DNA of 64,000 bases from Bacteroidota bacterium (lineage in GTDB: Bacteria; Bacteroidota; Bacteroidia; B-17B0; Aurantibacillaceae), in assembly GCA_029237825.1 (NCBI GenBank), contig JAQZBQ010000001.1, positions 124,001 to 188,000 on the forward strand, in the 5' to 3' direction. Under the pieces are notes generated by a model. It worked only from the letters and a program-made list of their open reading frames with translations. It made no database searches and was not told the DNA's origin. The position numbers and the translations under genes are program-made. The first letter of the stretch is position 1. Every line of letters starts with the position of its first letter. Shown piece by piece: positions 1 through 8,964 of this stretch.

Positions 1-2
1 TC

Positions 3-509
3 AAAAAAACTGTGAAGGGCATTGATTACGAAAACCTGAAACTGGTTTACGAACAAACCATAAATGACGAAACTTTAAATGAACTTAAAAAAATCATAGA
101 ATTCAGTGAACCAATTTTTGTTGGCGAACTGCAAAAAGGAAAATCCATTTTTGATTTCGCTGAAAAGCATATTCTCACTAATCATATAGGCATTTTACCA
201 ATCTATAAAATGGAAGGATATTTTATCCTTTATCCATACCAGTCAAGGGAAGTGAAAGCGTATTACTACACCTTTTCCAAAATAAACCTTTTACAAGAGG
301 ATGTATACGGGTTAAACTGCAACTTCTTCTCAAGCTATAAACTATCACTTGCCAATACCGTTGATAAAGTAAAACTCGACATTATTGACGCAAATCCGGA
401 ACTTCCTAACCCTGCAGTTTACCTGTTTAAAGCAAATGCTGCATTACCTAATGAAGAAACATTTTTGCCCATTGCCAAACGGCTACTCTACAAGAACCTT
501 GTCAATTAA
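3..509 (+). CDS. Hypothetical protein, probably cut at its 5' end by the window edge
   Basis: The reading frame is open to the left edge. The first possible start inside the window is a GTG at 12, which gives 165 residues, but the lysine codons before it are in frame, so the true start may lie outside. The protein is mixed charged and hydrophobic, with no signal peptide or membrane segment in the visible part. I recognise no family or catalytic motif. Its 3' end overlaps the end of the convergent LRR-kinase gene by 27 bp, so there is no room for a separate terminator between them. Function unknown. Confidence 0.6.
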   Translation, partial: KKTVKGIDYENLKLVYEQTINDETLNELKKIIEFSEPIFVGELQKGKSIFDFAEKHILTNHIGILPIYKMEGYFILYPYQSREVKAYYYTFSKINLLQEDVYGLNCNFFSSYKLSLANTVDKVKLDIIDANPELPNPAVYLFKANAALPNEETFLPIAKRLLYKNLVN

Positions 510-1805
510 TTGCTTAAGGTTAAAATGGATATCCGAAAATGAAGGACGTTCCATAGGATTCACAGACATGCATTCGGTTTGCAAACGTTTAACATACTGA
601 ACCCGCGGTTGCGCCTCCGCTTCAGGTTCCAGATGATTGAGAAGGTCATCAAGCAAACACCCGAAAGCCCTCACGTCAAGTTTTTCATGTAAGGAGGAAT
701 ATTCTGAATCAGGGTTATAAAGTGTTGCCGCACCAAAATCCCCGAGAAGGATGTTTGATTCCTTGTTAACCATGATGTTATGCGCGTAAAAATCGCCATG
801 CATAATGCCCTTTCGATGCAGGTGTTCCATGACTGAAGACGACTGCAGAGCTACCCGAAACAAATCCTGCAATGAAAAAACCGTACTGTTGTCGTATGTA
901 TCACGTGTACACGTTACAAAACTCGGTGGCTTGCCAAGATTTCGGTAAGAAGGCGGGATCAATTCAAAAACCAATCCTTCCTTATCCTGTGGATGGTAGT
1001 TAATTTTTCCCAGCAAGGTTACCAGGGAAGAATGATTTCCTGCAGCCGAACACGCGTTCATCTCACTTAAAGGCAAACCATCACTGGTTACTTCACCCTT
1101 AAATACTTTCACCGCTACTTCTTTTTCAAAAAAGGGTTTCCAAACTGCTTTTGAGATAATGCCGGATGCGCCTTCACCAAGCCTTTCTTTTAGAGTCAAG
1201 TCTTTCCAGTTGATTTCAGGCAATAGGGCAAAGGCCTGTTGATTGATAGCACACGGATTATCCGAGTAAGCAAGCCACGATAACCTTGGTAATTGAAATA
1301 GCCAGGAAGGCAAAACCTCTATGTTGTTAGCCGATATACGCAAAAGCTCGAGGTTACAACACGCTGCCATTTCATCGGGAAGGTTTTTTAATCTGTTTCC
1401 CGCAAGCGCCACTTTTTGTAAGCGGATACACTTTCCAATAGCGGAGGGCAATTTCTCAATTTGATTATTGGTTAGAATTAACCATCTAAGGTTGACCGAC
1501 AGCGCGTTTTCGGGAATATGATGTATGTGATTGCTTTTAAAACCTACCATCTCTAAAAGGGGGCAATCCGCCAGGACCCGGGGATACTCGGTAAAGAGGT
1601 TATCAGAAAAAAAAGCAATCTTTAACTTTGTGAACTTTCCAAAATCGGAAGGTAATTCTTTGAGGTGGTTTCCGGACAAATCCAATAACTCCAATGTTTC
1701 AGACATCTGAAATAATTCTACAGGAAATTCCGTAAGGCCACAGGAGAGCTTTACCGATGCACTGCCTGTCAAAACTCCGGAGCGTAATTCCTCTAACGTT
1801 TGCAT
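483..1805 (-). CDS. Leucine-rich-repeat protein with C-terminal Ser/Thr-type protein kinase domain
   Basis: Residues about 18-185 hold seven or so leucine-rich repeats of about 23 residues (pattern LxxLxLxxNxLxxLP). Residues about 204-435 form a eukaryotic-like protein kinase domain: glycine loop GEGASG at 210-215, ATP-anchoring Lys233 in VAVKVFK, catalytic loop HGDFYAHN at 336-343, and DFG at 356-358. The usual HRD is HGD, so this is a non-RD kinase, but the catalytic Asp and Asn are present and activity is plausible. There is no signal peptide or membrane span, so it is probably cytoplasmic. LRR-kinase fusions of this build are known in bacteria, but their substrates are mostly unknown. The start lies 2 nt after the pepD stop, so the two are probably co-transcribed. 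Confidence 0.88.
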   Translation of the reverse strand: MQTLEELRSGVLTGSASVKLSCGLTEFPVELFQMSETLELLDLSGNHLKELPSDFGKFTKLKIAFFSDNLFTEYPRVLADCPLLEMVGFKSNHIHHIPENALSVNLRWLILTNNQIEKLPSAIGKCIRLQKVALAGNRLKNLPDEMAACCNLELLRISANNIEVLPSWLFQLPRLSWLAYSDNPCAINQQAFALLPEINWKDLTLKERLGEGASGIISKAVWKPFFEKEVAVKVFKGEVTSDGLPLSEMNACSAAGNHSSLVTLLGKINYHPQDKEGLVFELIPPSYRNLGKPPSFVTCTRDTYDNSTVFSLQDLFRVALQSSSVMEHLHRKGIMHGDFYAHNIMVNKESNILLGDFGAATLYNPDSEYSSLHEKLDVRAFGCLLDDLLNHLEPEAEAQPRVQYVKRLQTECMSVNPMERPSFSDIHFNLKQLIDKVLVE

Positions 1806-1807
1806 GC

Positions 1808-3265
1808 TTACTTTTTTGGAATTCGGGATAAAGTTTCCAGTAAGAATCCCCAGAATTTTTGTACTGAACTGATCTGAACTTTTTCATCGGGTGAATGTGC
1901 TCCCGTGATATTAGGGCCAAAGGAAATCATTTGCATTGTGGGATAATTGGTTCCGAGGATACCACATTCCAGCCCGGCGTGGCAGGCGCTTACCTTCGCA
2001 TCCTCTTTGTAACGCTCCCTATACAATTCGCTCATCAATTTAACAATAGGCGCGGACGGTTTTGGCGTCCATCCGGGATAGGAACCGGCTGTAACAATGG
2101 CCGCGCTTAACAGTTCAAAGGCCGACGAAATAGCGGTTTGTAGGTCCTGTTTTTCGGAATCAACCGAACTGCGGGTAAGGCACTGAACCTGAAAAGAACC
2201 ATCTTTTACAATAACACGTGCTACATTATTGGAAGTTTGCACCAGATCAGGTATATCCGGACTCATCCGGTATATTCCAACAGGGCAGGCGTAAACACTG
2301 CGGAGAAGTTTAGTTTGAAACTGGCGTTCCAGGACCGATCCCGGCGCTTCGCATGTTTCAATTGAAATTTCCAGTTTTGGATCGGTAATTTGATATTCTG
2401 ATTTTACTACGCTAGAAAACGTATTAACCGCTGAAGTTAGTTTTTCCTTATTCCCTTCCGAAACCATGATCACAGAAACAGACTCCCGGGGAATGGCATT
2501 TCTCAGGCTACCACCGTCAATAGAGCCGATCCTGATTTGAAACTCCTTATCAAGAGTAAACAGTAATCGGTTCATGAGTTTATTAGCATTCCCTCTCCCC
2601 TTATGAATATCCATTCCCGAATGCCCGCCCGTTAAACCCTTTACAGTAAGTTTAAAAGACTTTTCCGTTCCCGGCTTTTCTGTTGTATATGTCCCACTGG
2701 CTGTTACATCAACACCGCCTGCGCAACCGATTGTTAATTCATGATCATCTTCCGTATCGAGGTTCAGCATAATTCCCCCCTCCAATAAACCGCCTTTTAA
2801 AGCAAGAGCCCCTGTCATACCTGTTTCTTCATCGATGGTGAACAAAGCTTCCAAAGCCGGATGCGGAATGTCGGTTGACTGCAACAAAGCCATGATGGCC
2901 GCTACACCAATTCCATTATCAGCGCCTAGCGTAGTACCATTCGCCTTCACCCAATCCCCCTCAACCAGCATTTCAATTCCCTGTGTATTAAAATCGAAAT
3001 TAGTGGCCGAGTTTTTCTGATGCACCATATCCAGGTGACTCTGCAAAACTACGGTTACGCGATCTTCCATTCCTTTGGTTGCCGCTTTCTTGATAATCAC
3101 ATTTCCAACCTCATCCACCTGTGTGGGTAGGTTGAGCTTCTGACCAAAATTTTTCATGAACGCGATCACCCGCTCTTCTTTTTTTGATGGGCGGGGAACA
3201 GCATTTAAATCAGTAAAGAAATTCCATAAGGCAGTGGGTTCGAGCTGTCGGATAGATTCATTCAT
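1808..3265 (-). CDS. pepD: Aminoacyl-histidine dipeptidase (Xaa-His dipeptidase, M20 family)
   Basis: This is a cytosolic zinc dipeptidase that hydrolyses Xaa-His and other dipeptides. The 485-residue length is normal for PepD. Visible M20 metal and catalytic residues are His77 and Asp79 (SHLDMVH), Asp116 (GADNGIG), the Glu146-Glu147 pair (DEETGMTGA), Asp170, and a C-terminal His in the GAHSPDE motif. A lid/dimerisation domain is inserted between about 190 and 370. It is the first gene of a likely two-gene unit with the LRR-kinase 2 nt downstream. It reads divergently from the secreted Fn3-like protein across a 208-bp gap. Confidence 0.93.
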   Translation of the reverse strand: MNESIRQLEPTALWNFFTDLNAVPRPSKKEERVIAFMKNFGQKLNLPTQVDEVGNVIIKKAATKGMEDRVTVVLQSHLDMVHQKNSATNFDFNTQGIEMLVEGDWVKANGTTLGADNGIGVAAIMALLQSTDIPHPALEALFTIDEETGMTGALALKGGLLEGGIMLNLDTEDDHELTIGCAGGVDVTASGTYTTEKPGTEKSFKLTVKGLTGGHSGMDIHKGRGNANKLMNRLLFTLDKEFQIRIGSIDGGSLRNAIPRESVSVIMVSEGNKEKLTSAVNTFSSVVKSEYQITDPKLEISIETCEAPGSVLERQFQTKLLRSVYACPVGIYRMSPDIPDLVQTSNNVARVIVKDGSFQVQCLTRSSVDSEKQDLQTAISSAFELLSAAIVTAGSYPGWTPKPSAPIVKLMSELYRERYKEDAKVSACHAGLECGILGTNYPTMQMISFGPNITGAHSPDEKVQISSVQKFWGFLLETLSRIPKK

Positions 3266-3429
3266 ATTTTTGGGCTTTAGGTGATTAAAACCTTAAAGAT
3301 AATGGTTCTTTTTATTCGAAACATACATTTTACAAGGTAGGTCAAATCGTGAAAGTTGCATTCTTGCGTAAAATCTTACATAGGAAACTTCGGGTGGCTA
3401 TTGACTTTTAGTCACTGGAATAAGAGCTC

Positions 3430-3437
3430 TAATTTTG
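3430..3437 (+). promoter_or_regulatory. Candidate -7 promoter element (TAATTTTG)
   Basis: The octamer fits the Bacteroidota TAnnTTTG consensus exactly and lies 36 nt before the ATG of the secreted Fn3-like protein, giving an expected leader of about 33 nt. No well-spaced TTG/TTTG -33 box is visible; the nearest TTG is 26 nt away, which is too far. Confidence 0.45.
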
Positions 3438-3473
3438 GTCCATTAAAAAACCAAATAATTTAATGCGATTATC

Positions 3474-4118
3474 ATGAAAACATTTCCTCATATCTGCCGC
3501 CTCATAATCTTAACCTGTATCCTGACATTTTCCAATATGAATTTCACTGCGTTTGCCGGCACCAAACCCGGTAAAGCTTCCACTTCTACTATTGAACCCT
3601 CGGAATTAAATAACTTTGAGGCCATTTCCAAGAGCGACAAGGTAGAACTTTCATGGGATATCCACATCAAATCAAATCATGTAACGTATGTTCTGGAACG
3701 TTCAAAAAACGGAGTTCGTTATGAAAAAATCGCTAAAGGGGAAGTGCATAACAGTTCAAATAACACCATTCAATTTATTGAAACGGATCACAAACCTCTG
3801 AAAGGAAAAGTATACTACCGTTTAAAAATAATTACTTCTAAACACAAAACCTGTTATTCCAGTGTTCTGGTTTTACCCAACGAGGTCTCACCAGAAACAA
3901 AAATACCATCAGCAGAAATAAATACCTGGGGAGAAAAACCGGTGCTGGTCGTATTAAGAGATTCGCATGGAAAAGAATATTTTTCTAAAATTCATGTGAC
4001 AGCAGTAGAATCCCGGATCATAGGAACCGATACAGAACATAAACTCAAACCAGGAAAATATACCATAAAAGGAACCTCGTTGAACGCCTTATACAGTCAT
4101 GAATTGATAGTGAAATAA
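3474..4118 (+). CDS. Secreted protein with fibronectin-III-like domain, function unknown
   Basis: The protein begins with a signal peptide (about residues 1-29, charged start, hydrophobic core, cleavage near AFAG). Residues about 45-145 resemble the Fn3-like module common in Bacteroidota exported proteins: an SDKVELSW strand, then VLERSKNGVRYEKI, then KVYYRLKII. The last 70 residues may be a second beta-rich domain. It does not end in a clear Por-secretion sorting sequence, and at 214 residues it is short for that class. It reads alone and is followed at once by a strong bidirectional terminator. Probably periplasmic or surface exposed; no specific function can be given. Confidence 0.75.
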   Translation: MKTFPHICRLIILTCILTFSNMNFTAFAGTKPGKASTSTIEPSELNNFEAISKSDKVELSWDIHIKSNHVTYVLERSKNGVRYEKIAKGEVHNSSNNTIQFIETDHKPLKGKVYYRLKIITSKHKTCYSSVLVLPNEVSPETKIPSAEINTWGEKPVLVVLRDSHGKEYFSKIHVTAVESRIIGTDTEHKLKPGKYTIKGTSLNALYSHELIVK

Positions 4119-4127
4119 GGGGGAATA

Positions 4128-4156
4128 AAAAGAGGCCTTTATTCAAGGCCTCTTTT
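4128..4156. terminator. Bidirectional rho-independent terminator
   Basis: A perfect 12-bp stem (AAAAGAGGCCTT paired with AAGGCCTCTTTT) has a 5-nt loop. Both arms begin with A and end with T runs, so it can serve the convergent genes on either side. Confidence 0.9.
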
Positions 4157-4157
4157 G

Positions 4158-4307
4158 CTAACAGCAAGTACTATTGCAATTACAAGGAACACAGCTACAA
4201 GCATTGCAGGAACACGCACATTGGCAGTTACCGGTACATGAGCAGTTAGCATTGGCATCTCCCAGATTGATTTTGGTGTTGCAGGAACATTGATTTTGAT
4301 TTTCCAT
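4158..4307 (-). CDS. Small cysteine-rich metallothionein-like peptide (49 aa)
   Basis: The 49-residue peptide has 14 cysteines (positions 7, 9, 22, 24, 28, 30, 32, 34, 37, 39, 42, 44, 48, 49), mostly as CxC pairs separated by Asn, Ser, Ala and Gly. That is a metal-thiolate composition, although it matches no metallothionein family I can name. There is no signal peptide. I chose the ATG at 4307; the frame stays open further upstream into the sigma-factor gene, but that extension has a different composition and would overlap sigZ. The gene lies 73 nt behind the SigZ-like gene, whose own C-terminus is Cys-rich, which suggests a shared metal or thiol theme. Binding of Cu, Zn, Cd or Fe is inferred from composition only. 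Confidence 0.72.
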   Translation of the reverse strand: MENQNQCSCNTKINLGDANANCSCTGNCQCACSCNACSCVPCNCNSTCC

Positions 4308-4380
4308 GATGTTTGATTGTTTTAGGTTATACTTTATTGAATTATAACCTATAGACGGGAACCTTTTGAAAAGACGCAAT

Positions 4381-4926
4381 TTATTCTTTGCAGCCGCAGT
4401 CTTTTTTACATTCATGGTCAGTTATGTTCCCATACTTATCCGATTCAATGGAACAGCATTCATGAAACAAACTGTGTAATTGCTGACGAGCTCTTTGAAC
4501 ACGTGACTTAGCCCCGGAGTAAGAAATTCCTGACTTTTCCGCATATTCTTTTTGAGATAAGGAACCCATTTCCGTTTGGAGTATAGCGTCTTTATAATCG
4601 CCAGGCAACTGATCTATCATCGGCTTTAAGCATTTCACCAGTTCTGCATTAAACACCTTTTCTTCTTCCAGTTCAACCATCTGATCAGTTAATGGCACTT
4701 TAGTTTTTTGTTTACGGAAATGATCCATAATACTGTTCCTGGTAATCTGGTAAACCCAGGAGGCAAGTTTGTCCTTGTCGCTGAGCGTGCCAATCTTTAA
4801 ATGAATTTTGATAAATACGTCCTGCAAAATGTCTTTGGAGACATCTTTATCATTTACCCGTTTGTTGATGAAGTTAAACAGTTCCTGGTGAAAGGCTTTC
4901 CATATAGTTTCGGTGGTTGGTGTCAT
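4381..4926 (-). CDS. sigZ: ECF-type RNA polymerase sigma factor, SigZ-like
   Basis: This sigma-70 family factor has region 2 at about residues 15-80 (DVSKDILQDVFIKIH, then SWVYQITRNSIMDHFRK) and region 4 at about 103-155 (LPGDYKDAILQ, SLSQKEYAEKSGISYSGAKSRVQRAR helix-turn-helix). The tail has the CC-x-D-x-YGNI feature I associate with SigZ proteins, then a run of cysteines (DHECKKDCGCKE), making five cysteines in the last 25 residues. No anti-sigma gene is adjacent, so the tail may itself sense metal or redox state; this is inference. I chose the ATG at 4926, since a longer frame would begin at a TTG five codons earlier. The Cys-rich peptide gene follows. Confidence 0.87.
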   Translation of the reverse strand: MTPTTETIWKAFHQELFNFINKRVNDKDVSKDILQDVFIKIHLKIGTLSDKDKLASWVYQITRNSIMDHFRKQKTKVPLTDQMVELEEEKVFNAELVKCLKPMIDQLPGDYKDAILQTEMGSLSQKEYAEKSGISYSGAKSRVQRARQQLHSLFHECCSIESDKYGNITDHECKKDCGCKE

Positions 4927-4965
4927 AAGATAAAGACGCAACGATTTGGAAAAAGACGCAGGGAA

Positions 4966-6183
4966 TTATTTCAACTGAAAATTAATTGGCAGATTAAAAA
5001 ATACTGGGACTGCCTTTCCATTTTGAGTTCCTGGCCTCCATTTCGGCATTAGAGTGACGACTCTTATAGCTTCATTATCACATTCAGGACAGCCTGGCAC
5101 CCCCTTTACAACTTCTACATCCCGCACTTCCCCCTCATCACCAACAACAAATTTCAAAAAACATTTGCCGACAATTCCTTTCTCCTTAACAACATTGGGT
5201 AATACAATATTACTTTGAACAAATTTCATCATTTGTATAGGCCCACCTGGAAACTCAGGCATTTCTTCCACCAGAGTAAAAACTTCTTTCGACGAATCTG
5301 GTAGGATACTTTTTATATTTTGCATTTTATTGTAAACTTTCCTGTCGCTAACGACAAGGTCACTTTTCTTAAATTCCACCGTTAAAAATGATTGATACTT
5401 TACCTCCCTTCCTCTGTATTTCGCAGGTTCGAAATGAGCTAATTTATAAAGAGTCCTTGCAAGGGTGTCGGAACTTCCATCTCTAAGTCCTAGTAAAACC
5501 TTAACCCGGGTAACTTTACCATTCGAACCTATCGTTAGTGCAAGATCAACTTTTCCACTCTTCTTGTTTTGAGTGACAATTTTATAGAAACTGGAATACG
5601 TTTTAATAAATTCGGCAATTGACTCGTTACCTCCGGCATATATAGCACTGGATACATCTTGACTTTTCAAATAAATCGTGTCATATCCCATTATAATGTA
5701 GGAAAGACAAAGTTCACCTCTCTTATTATATTTTTGATATTCGCTATTTCGATTGTATTTATATTGAGTTATAAAGCTTGCAAATTCAAAATCTTGAATC
5801 GTACCCTTTTCTTGATTGGCTTTTGTGAAAATCGTATCAATTGCCGCGCACTCCTTACAATAGAGCCTATAAGATTCCTTATCATTCATATTTGCGGCAG
5901 CTGAAAGATCTATACAATACCCACTAAAATCATTCATCCTTCGCCGACAAACAGCTCTATTAAAATAAGTATCTGGGTGTGGCCAAATTTTTAATGATAA
6001 TGTAAATAATGAATCCGCTCTATCAAATTGTTTTTCGGAAAACGCGATGTTTCCCAAATCGTAGAGTCCTTTTGATTCAACATCGAGAATATTATCATGC
6101 TTAATTATTTTTGAAGTGGATCCATAACTCTGCGCAAAATACAATTGACTGGAAAATAATAGTAAAATAAGGTATGTTCTCAT
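4966..6183 (-). CDS. TPR-repeat protein with TonB C-terminal-like domain(s)
   Basis: A signal peptide (about residues 1-17) is followed by TPR-like helices (about 38-110, with a LYDLGNIAFSEKQFDRADSLF unit), a linker, and two TonB_C-like segments. The first, about 205-270, is divergent (GKVTRVKV, then LAHFEPAKYRG). The second, about 305-405, is clear: the MPEFPGG entry motif, GIVGKCFLKFVVGDEGEVRDVEVVKG, and MPKWRPGTQNGKAVPV. Such proteins are often annotated as energy transducers, but there is no proline-rich spacer or N-terminal anchor, so it may act as a periplasmic partner rather than a classical TonB. It ends 39 nt before the sigZ start and could be in the same transcript as sigZ. Confidence 0.75.
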   Translation of the reverse strand: MRTYLILLLFSSQLYFAQSYGSTSKIIKHDNILDVESKGLYDLGNIAFSEKQFDRADSLFTLSLKIWPHPDTYFNRAVCRRRMNDFSGYCIDLSAAANMNDKESYRLYCKECAAIDTIFTKANQEKGTIQDFEFASFITQYKYNRNSEYQKYNKRGELCLSYIIMGYDTIYLKSQDVSSAIYAGGNESIAEFIKTYSSFYKIVTQNKKSGKVDLALTIGSNGKVTRVKVLLGLRDGSSDTLARTLYKLAHFEPAKYRGREVKYQSFLTVEFKKSDLVVSDRKVYNKMQNIKSILPDSSKEVFTLVEEMPEFPGGPIQMMKFVQSNIVLPNVVKEKGIVGKCFLKFVVGDEGEVRDVEVVKGVPGCPECDNEAIRVVTLMPKWRPGTQNGKAVPVFFNLPINFQLK

Positions 6184-6203
6184 ATAACAATAGGTGTGAA
6201 TTA

Positions 6204-6234
6204 AAAAGCCTCTCTAAAATTCAGAGAGGCTTTT
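6204..6234 (-). terminator. Rho-independent terminator behind nrdA
   Basis: A 12-bp perfect stem (AAAAGCCTCTCT paired with AGAGAGGCTTTT) with a 7-nt loop lies about 35 nt past the nrdA stop. On the minus strand it ends in a T-rich run. Confidence 0.87.
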
Positions 6235-6269
6235 CATAGGGTTAAACTTTATTTCCATTTATCTTATGC

Positions 6270-8681
6270 TTATGATCCACAAGCTTCACAACCTTCAGGA
6301 TTATCCAAAGAGCAGGATAGTTGTGCCTGTTGTTCTTCGAAGCTTAGCAGTTGTGTCTGTCCGCGTTCTACTAACAACGCATCTTCGTTACCTAATACCG
6401 GTACTGATAACGCAGCCTGGTCAACGGTGAACTTAATCGCATCAGCAGCAGCTTTCGTACGTAAGTAATACATGCCTGTCTTTAATCCTTTCTTCCACGC
6501 ATAAAAATGTGCCGAAGATAATTTTGCAAAGTTCGCATCCTGGATGAACAGGTTCAATGACTGAGACTGGCAAATGTAAGCGCCACGGTCGGCAGCCATA
6601 TCAATGATGGTACGTTGTTTGATCTCCCAAACTGTTTTGTAAATATCCTTGATGTTTTGAGGAATCTCCGGAATATTTTGTACGGAACCATTAGACGCAA
6701 TGATCTTGTTTTTCAAAGCATCGCTCCATAATCCTAATTTCACTAAGTCACGTAACAAGTGTTTGTTTACTACTGCAAACTCACCGGATAATACACGACG
6801 GCTATAGATGTTAGAGGTATAAGGTTCAAAGCATTCGTTGTTTCCTAAAATCTGAGAAGTAGAAGCGGTTGGCATTGGAGCAACCAATAATGAGTTACGT
6901 ACACCATATTTTGCTACTTCTTCTTTTAAGATATTCCATTCCCAACGCGGGCTCGGCGTTACACCCCACATATCAAACTGCATGATGCCTTTTGATAACG
7001 GAGAGCCTGGGAAAGATTCGTATGCGCCATCCTTGATCGCTAAATCCTTAGAAGCGGTCATGGCCGCATAATAAATCGTTTCGAAAATTTCCGCATTTAA
7101 TTTTTTGGCTTCCTCACTTTCAAATGGGAAACGCATTAAAATGAATGCATCAGCTAATCCCTGAACACCTAATCCAATTGGTCTGTGACGCATGTTTGAA
7201 TTACGCGCTTCTGGAATCGGATAATAGTTACGGTCGATTACTTTATTTAAGTTCTTTGTGATGGTATAGGTTACATCAAATAAACGTTGGTGATCAAATG
7301 TTCCGGTTTTTTCATCCACAAAACGTGGTAAAGCAATTGACGCCAGGTTACAAACCGCGACTTCATCCGGACTTGTATATTCAACGATCTCCGTACATAA
7401 GTTGGAAGACTGAATGGTACCTAAATGCGTTTGGTTTGATTTTAAGTTACAAGCGTCCTTAAATAACATATACGGATTTCCTGTTTCGATTTGTGAATCG
7501 ATGATGGCTGCCCATAATTCTCTTGCCGGCACTTGTTTGCGGTATTTCTTTTCTTCTTCGTACTTCGTATAAAGGGCTTCAAATTCAGCGCCGTGAGATG
7601 TATGTAAACCAGGGCATTCATTAGGGCACATTAAACTCCACATGCCTTCTGCCTCCACTCGCTTCATAAATAAGTCAGGAATCCATAAGGCTGTAAATAA
7701 ATCACGGGCACGCATTTCTTCTTTACCGTGGTTTTTACGTATATCAAGGAATTCAATGATATCAGCATGCCAAGGCTCTAAATACACTGCAATGGAACCT
7801 TTACGTTTTCCACCACCCTGATCAACGTAACGCGCTGTTTCGTTGAACACTTTAAGCATTGGCAAAATACCATTTGACGTACCGTTAGTTCCTTTAATAT
7901 AAGAACCGGTTGCACGTACTTTATGAATAGCTAACCCTATTCCACCGGCAGATTGAGAGATACGCGCGCATTGCTTTAACGTGTCGTAAATTCCATCAAT
8001 ACTGTCGTCTTTGGTTTGTAATAAGAAACATGAACTCATCTGCGGTTTTGGCGTACCGGCATTGAATAATGTAGGTGTAGCATGCGTGAACCAACGCTCA
8101 CTCATTAAATTATACGTTTCAATGGCTGCCGCGATGTCTTCTTTGTGGATACCAATAGACACACGCATTAACATGTGTTGCGGACGCTCGGTCACTTTAC
8201 CGTGTGTTCTTAATAAATAAGAACGCTCTAATGTTTTAAAACCAAAATAGTCGTAACCGAAATCCCTGTCGTAAATAATAGAAGAATCCAATAGCTGAGC
8301 ATTCTTCATTACAATTTCATAAACGTCATCGGCAATTAACGACGCTTTTTGATTGGTTTTAGGATCGATGTATTTGTAAAGAATGTCGATCGTTTTTGAA
8401 AACGATTTGATTGTATTTTTGTGCAGGTTACTAACCGCAATACGGGAAGCTAACTGAGCATAATCAGGATGCTTTGTAGTTAAAGACGCGGCAGTTTCCG
8501 CTGCAAGGTTATCAAGATCAACGGTGCTTACGCCATCATACACACCATCAATTACTTTCTTCGCAACCTGGATTGGGTCCACGAAAGCCGGATCCAAGCC
8601 GTAGCTGAGTTTTTGAACGCGCGCCGTGATCTTGTCGAATTTCACAGTCTCTTGAGTGCCATCTCTTTTAATTACAAACAT
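6270..8681 (-). CDS. nrdA: Ribonucleoside-diphosphate reductase, class Ia alpha subunit
   Basis: This is the catalytic large subunit that reduces NDPs to dNDPs with NrdB. The N-terminal ~90 residues form an ATP-cone ([22 protein letters not shown]), so allosteric dATP/ATP control is likely. Active-site cysteines are visible in MSSCFLL, SNLCTEI and [12 protein letters not shown]. The radical-path tyrosines lie near the C-terminus ([19 protein letters not shown]). The tail [11 protein letters not shown] carries the CxxC pair that is re-reduced by thioredoxin or glutaredoxin. The 803-residue length is normal. It lies downstream of nrdB, separated by 283 bp, which leaves room for its own promoter. 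Confidence 0.97.
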   Translation of the reverse strand: MFVIKRDGTQETVKFDKITARVQKLSYGLDPAFVDPIQVAKKVIDGVYDGVSTVDLDNLAAETAASLTTKHPDYAQLASRIAVSNLHKNTIKSFSKTIDILYKYIDPKTNQKASLIADDVYEIVMKNAQLLDSSIIYDRDFGYDYFGFKTLERSYLLRTHGKVTERPQHMLMRVSIGIHKEDIAAAIETYNLMSERWFTHATPTLFNAGTPKPQMSSCFLLQTKDDSIDGIYDTLKQCARISQSAGGIGLAIHKVRATGSYIKGTNGTSNGILPMLKVFNETARYVDQGGGKRKGSIAVYLEPWHADIIEFLDIRKNHGKEEMRARDLFTALWIPDLFMKRVEAEGMWSLMCPNECPGLHTSHGAEFEALYTKYEEEKKYRKQVPARELWAAIIDSQIETGNPYMLFKDACNLKSNQTHLGTIQSSNLCTEIVEYTSPDEVAVCNLASIALPRFVDEKTGTFDHQRLFDVTYTITKNLNKVIDRNYYPIPEARNSNMRHRPIGLGVQGLADAFILMRFPFESEEAKKLNAEIFETIYYAAMTASKDLAIKDGAYESFPGSPLSKGIMQFDMWGVTPSPRWEWNILKEEVAKYGVRNSLLVAPMPTASTSQILGNNECFEPYTSNIYSRRVLSGEFAVVNKHLLRDLVKLGLWSDALKNKIIASNGSVQNIPEIPQNIKDIYKTVWEIKQRTIIDMAADRGAYICQSQSLNLFIQDANFAKLSSAHFYAWKKGLKTGMYYLRTKAAADAIKFTVDQAALSVPVLGNEDALLVERGQTQLLSFEEQQAQLSCSLDNPEGCEACGS

Positions 8682-8729
8682 TGCCTTTTGGTTTAATTGG
8701 TTTTACTTAGTTTTTGAGTATTGGTTTCC

Positions 8730-8747
8730 GTTATAACAAGTTATAAC
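8730..8747. promoter_or_regulatory. Tandem 8-bp palindromes upstream of nrdA, candidate operator
   Basis: The palindrome GTTATAAC occurs twice, separated by AA, so the two centres are 10 bp apart (one helical turn). It lies about 49-66 nt upstream of the nrdA start. It does not match the NrdR box consensus I know. A regulator-binding site is plausible but unproven. Confidence 0.35.
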
Positions 8748-8964
8748 TATAATTTTTTCTTTTTTGTCACCCAGCAATTTGATATTAACAAACTACCGGT
8801 TAATTAATTTTTTTATTCTCCTATTAAGCTATGCTACGCTTTTTTACAGTTTTAACATTTAAAGAGCGTTTCTTCCGGAGGTTAGTATTCCCGTACAAGA
8901 TTTAAACCTTGTTCAATGATTATCAATAAGATACGAAACGGGAAATTTAGCCGACGAAAATTAT

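Noticed and set aside
4128-4156. Perfect inverted repeats as transposon ends
   Set aside because: This and the other 10-12 bp stems have 5-11 nt loops, sit right behind genes and have T-rich flanks; no transposase gene is in the window, so they are terminators.
4308-4415. N-terminal extension of the Cys-rich peptide to 85 residues
   Set aside because: The extension would start inside sigZ, has a basic composition unlike the Cys-rich core, and an ATG stands directly before the Cys-rich part.
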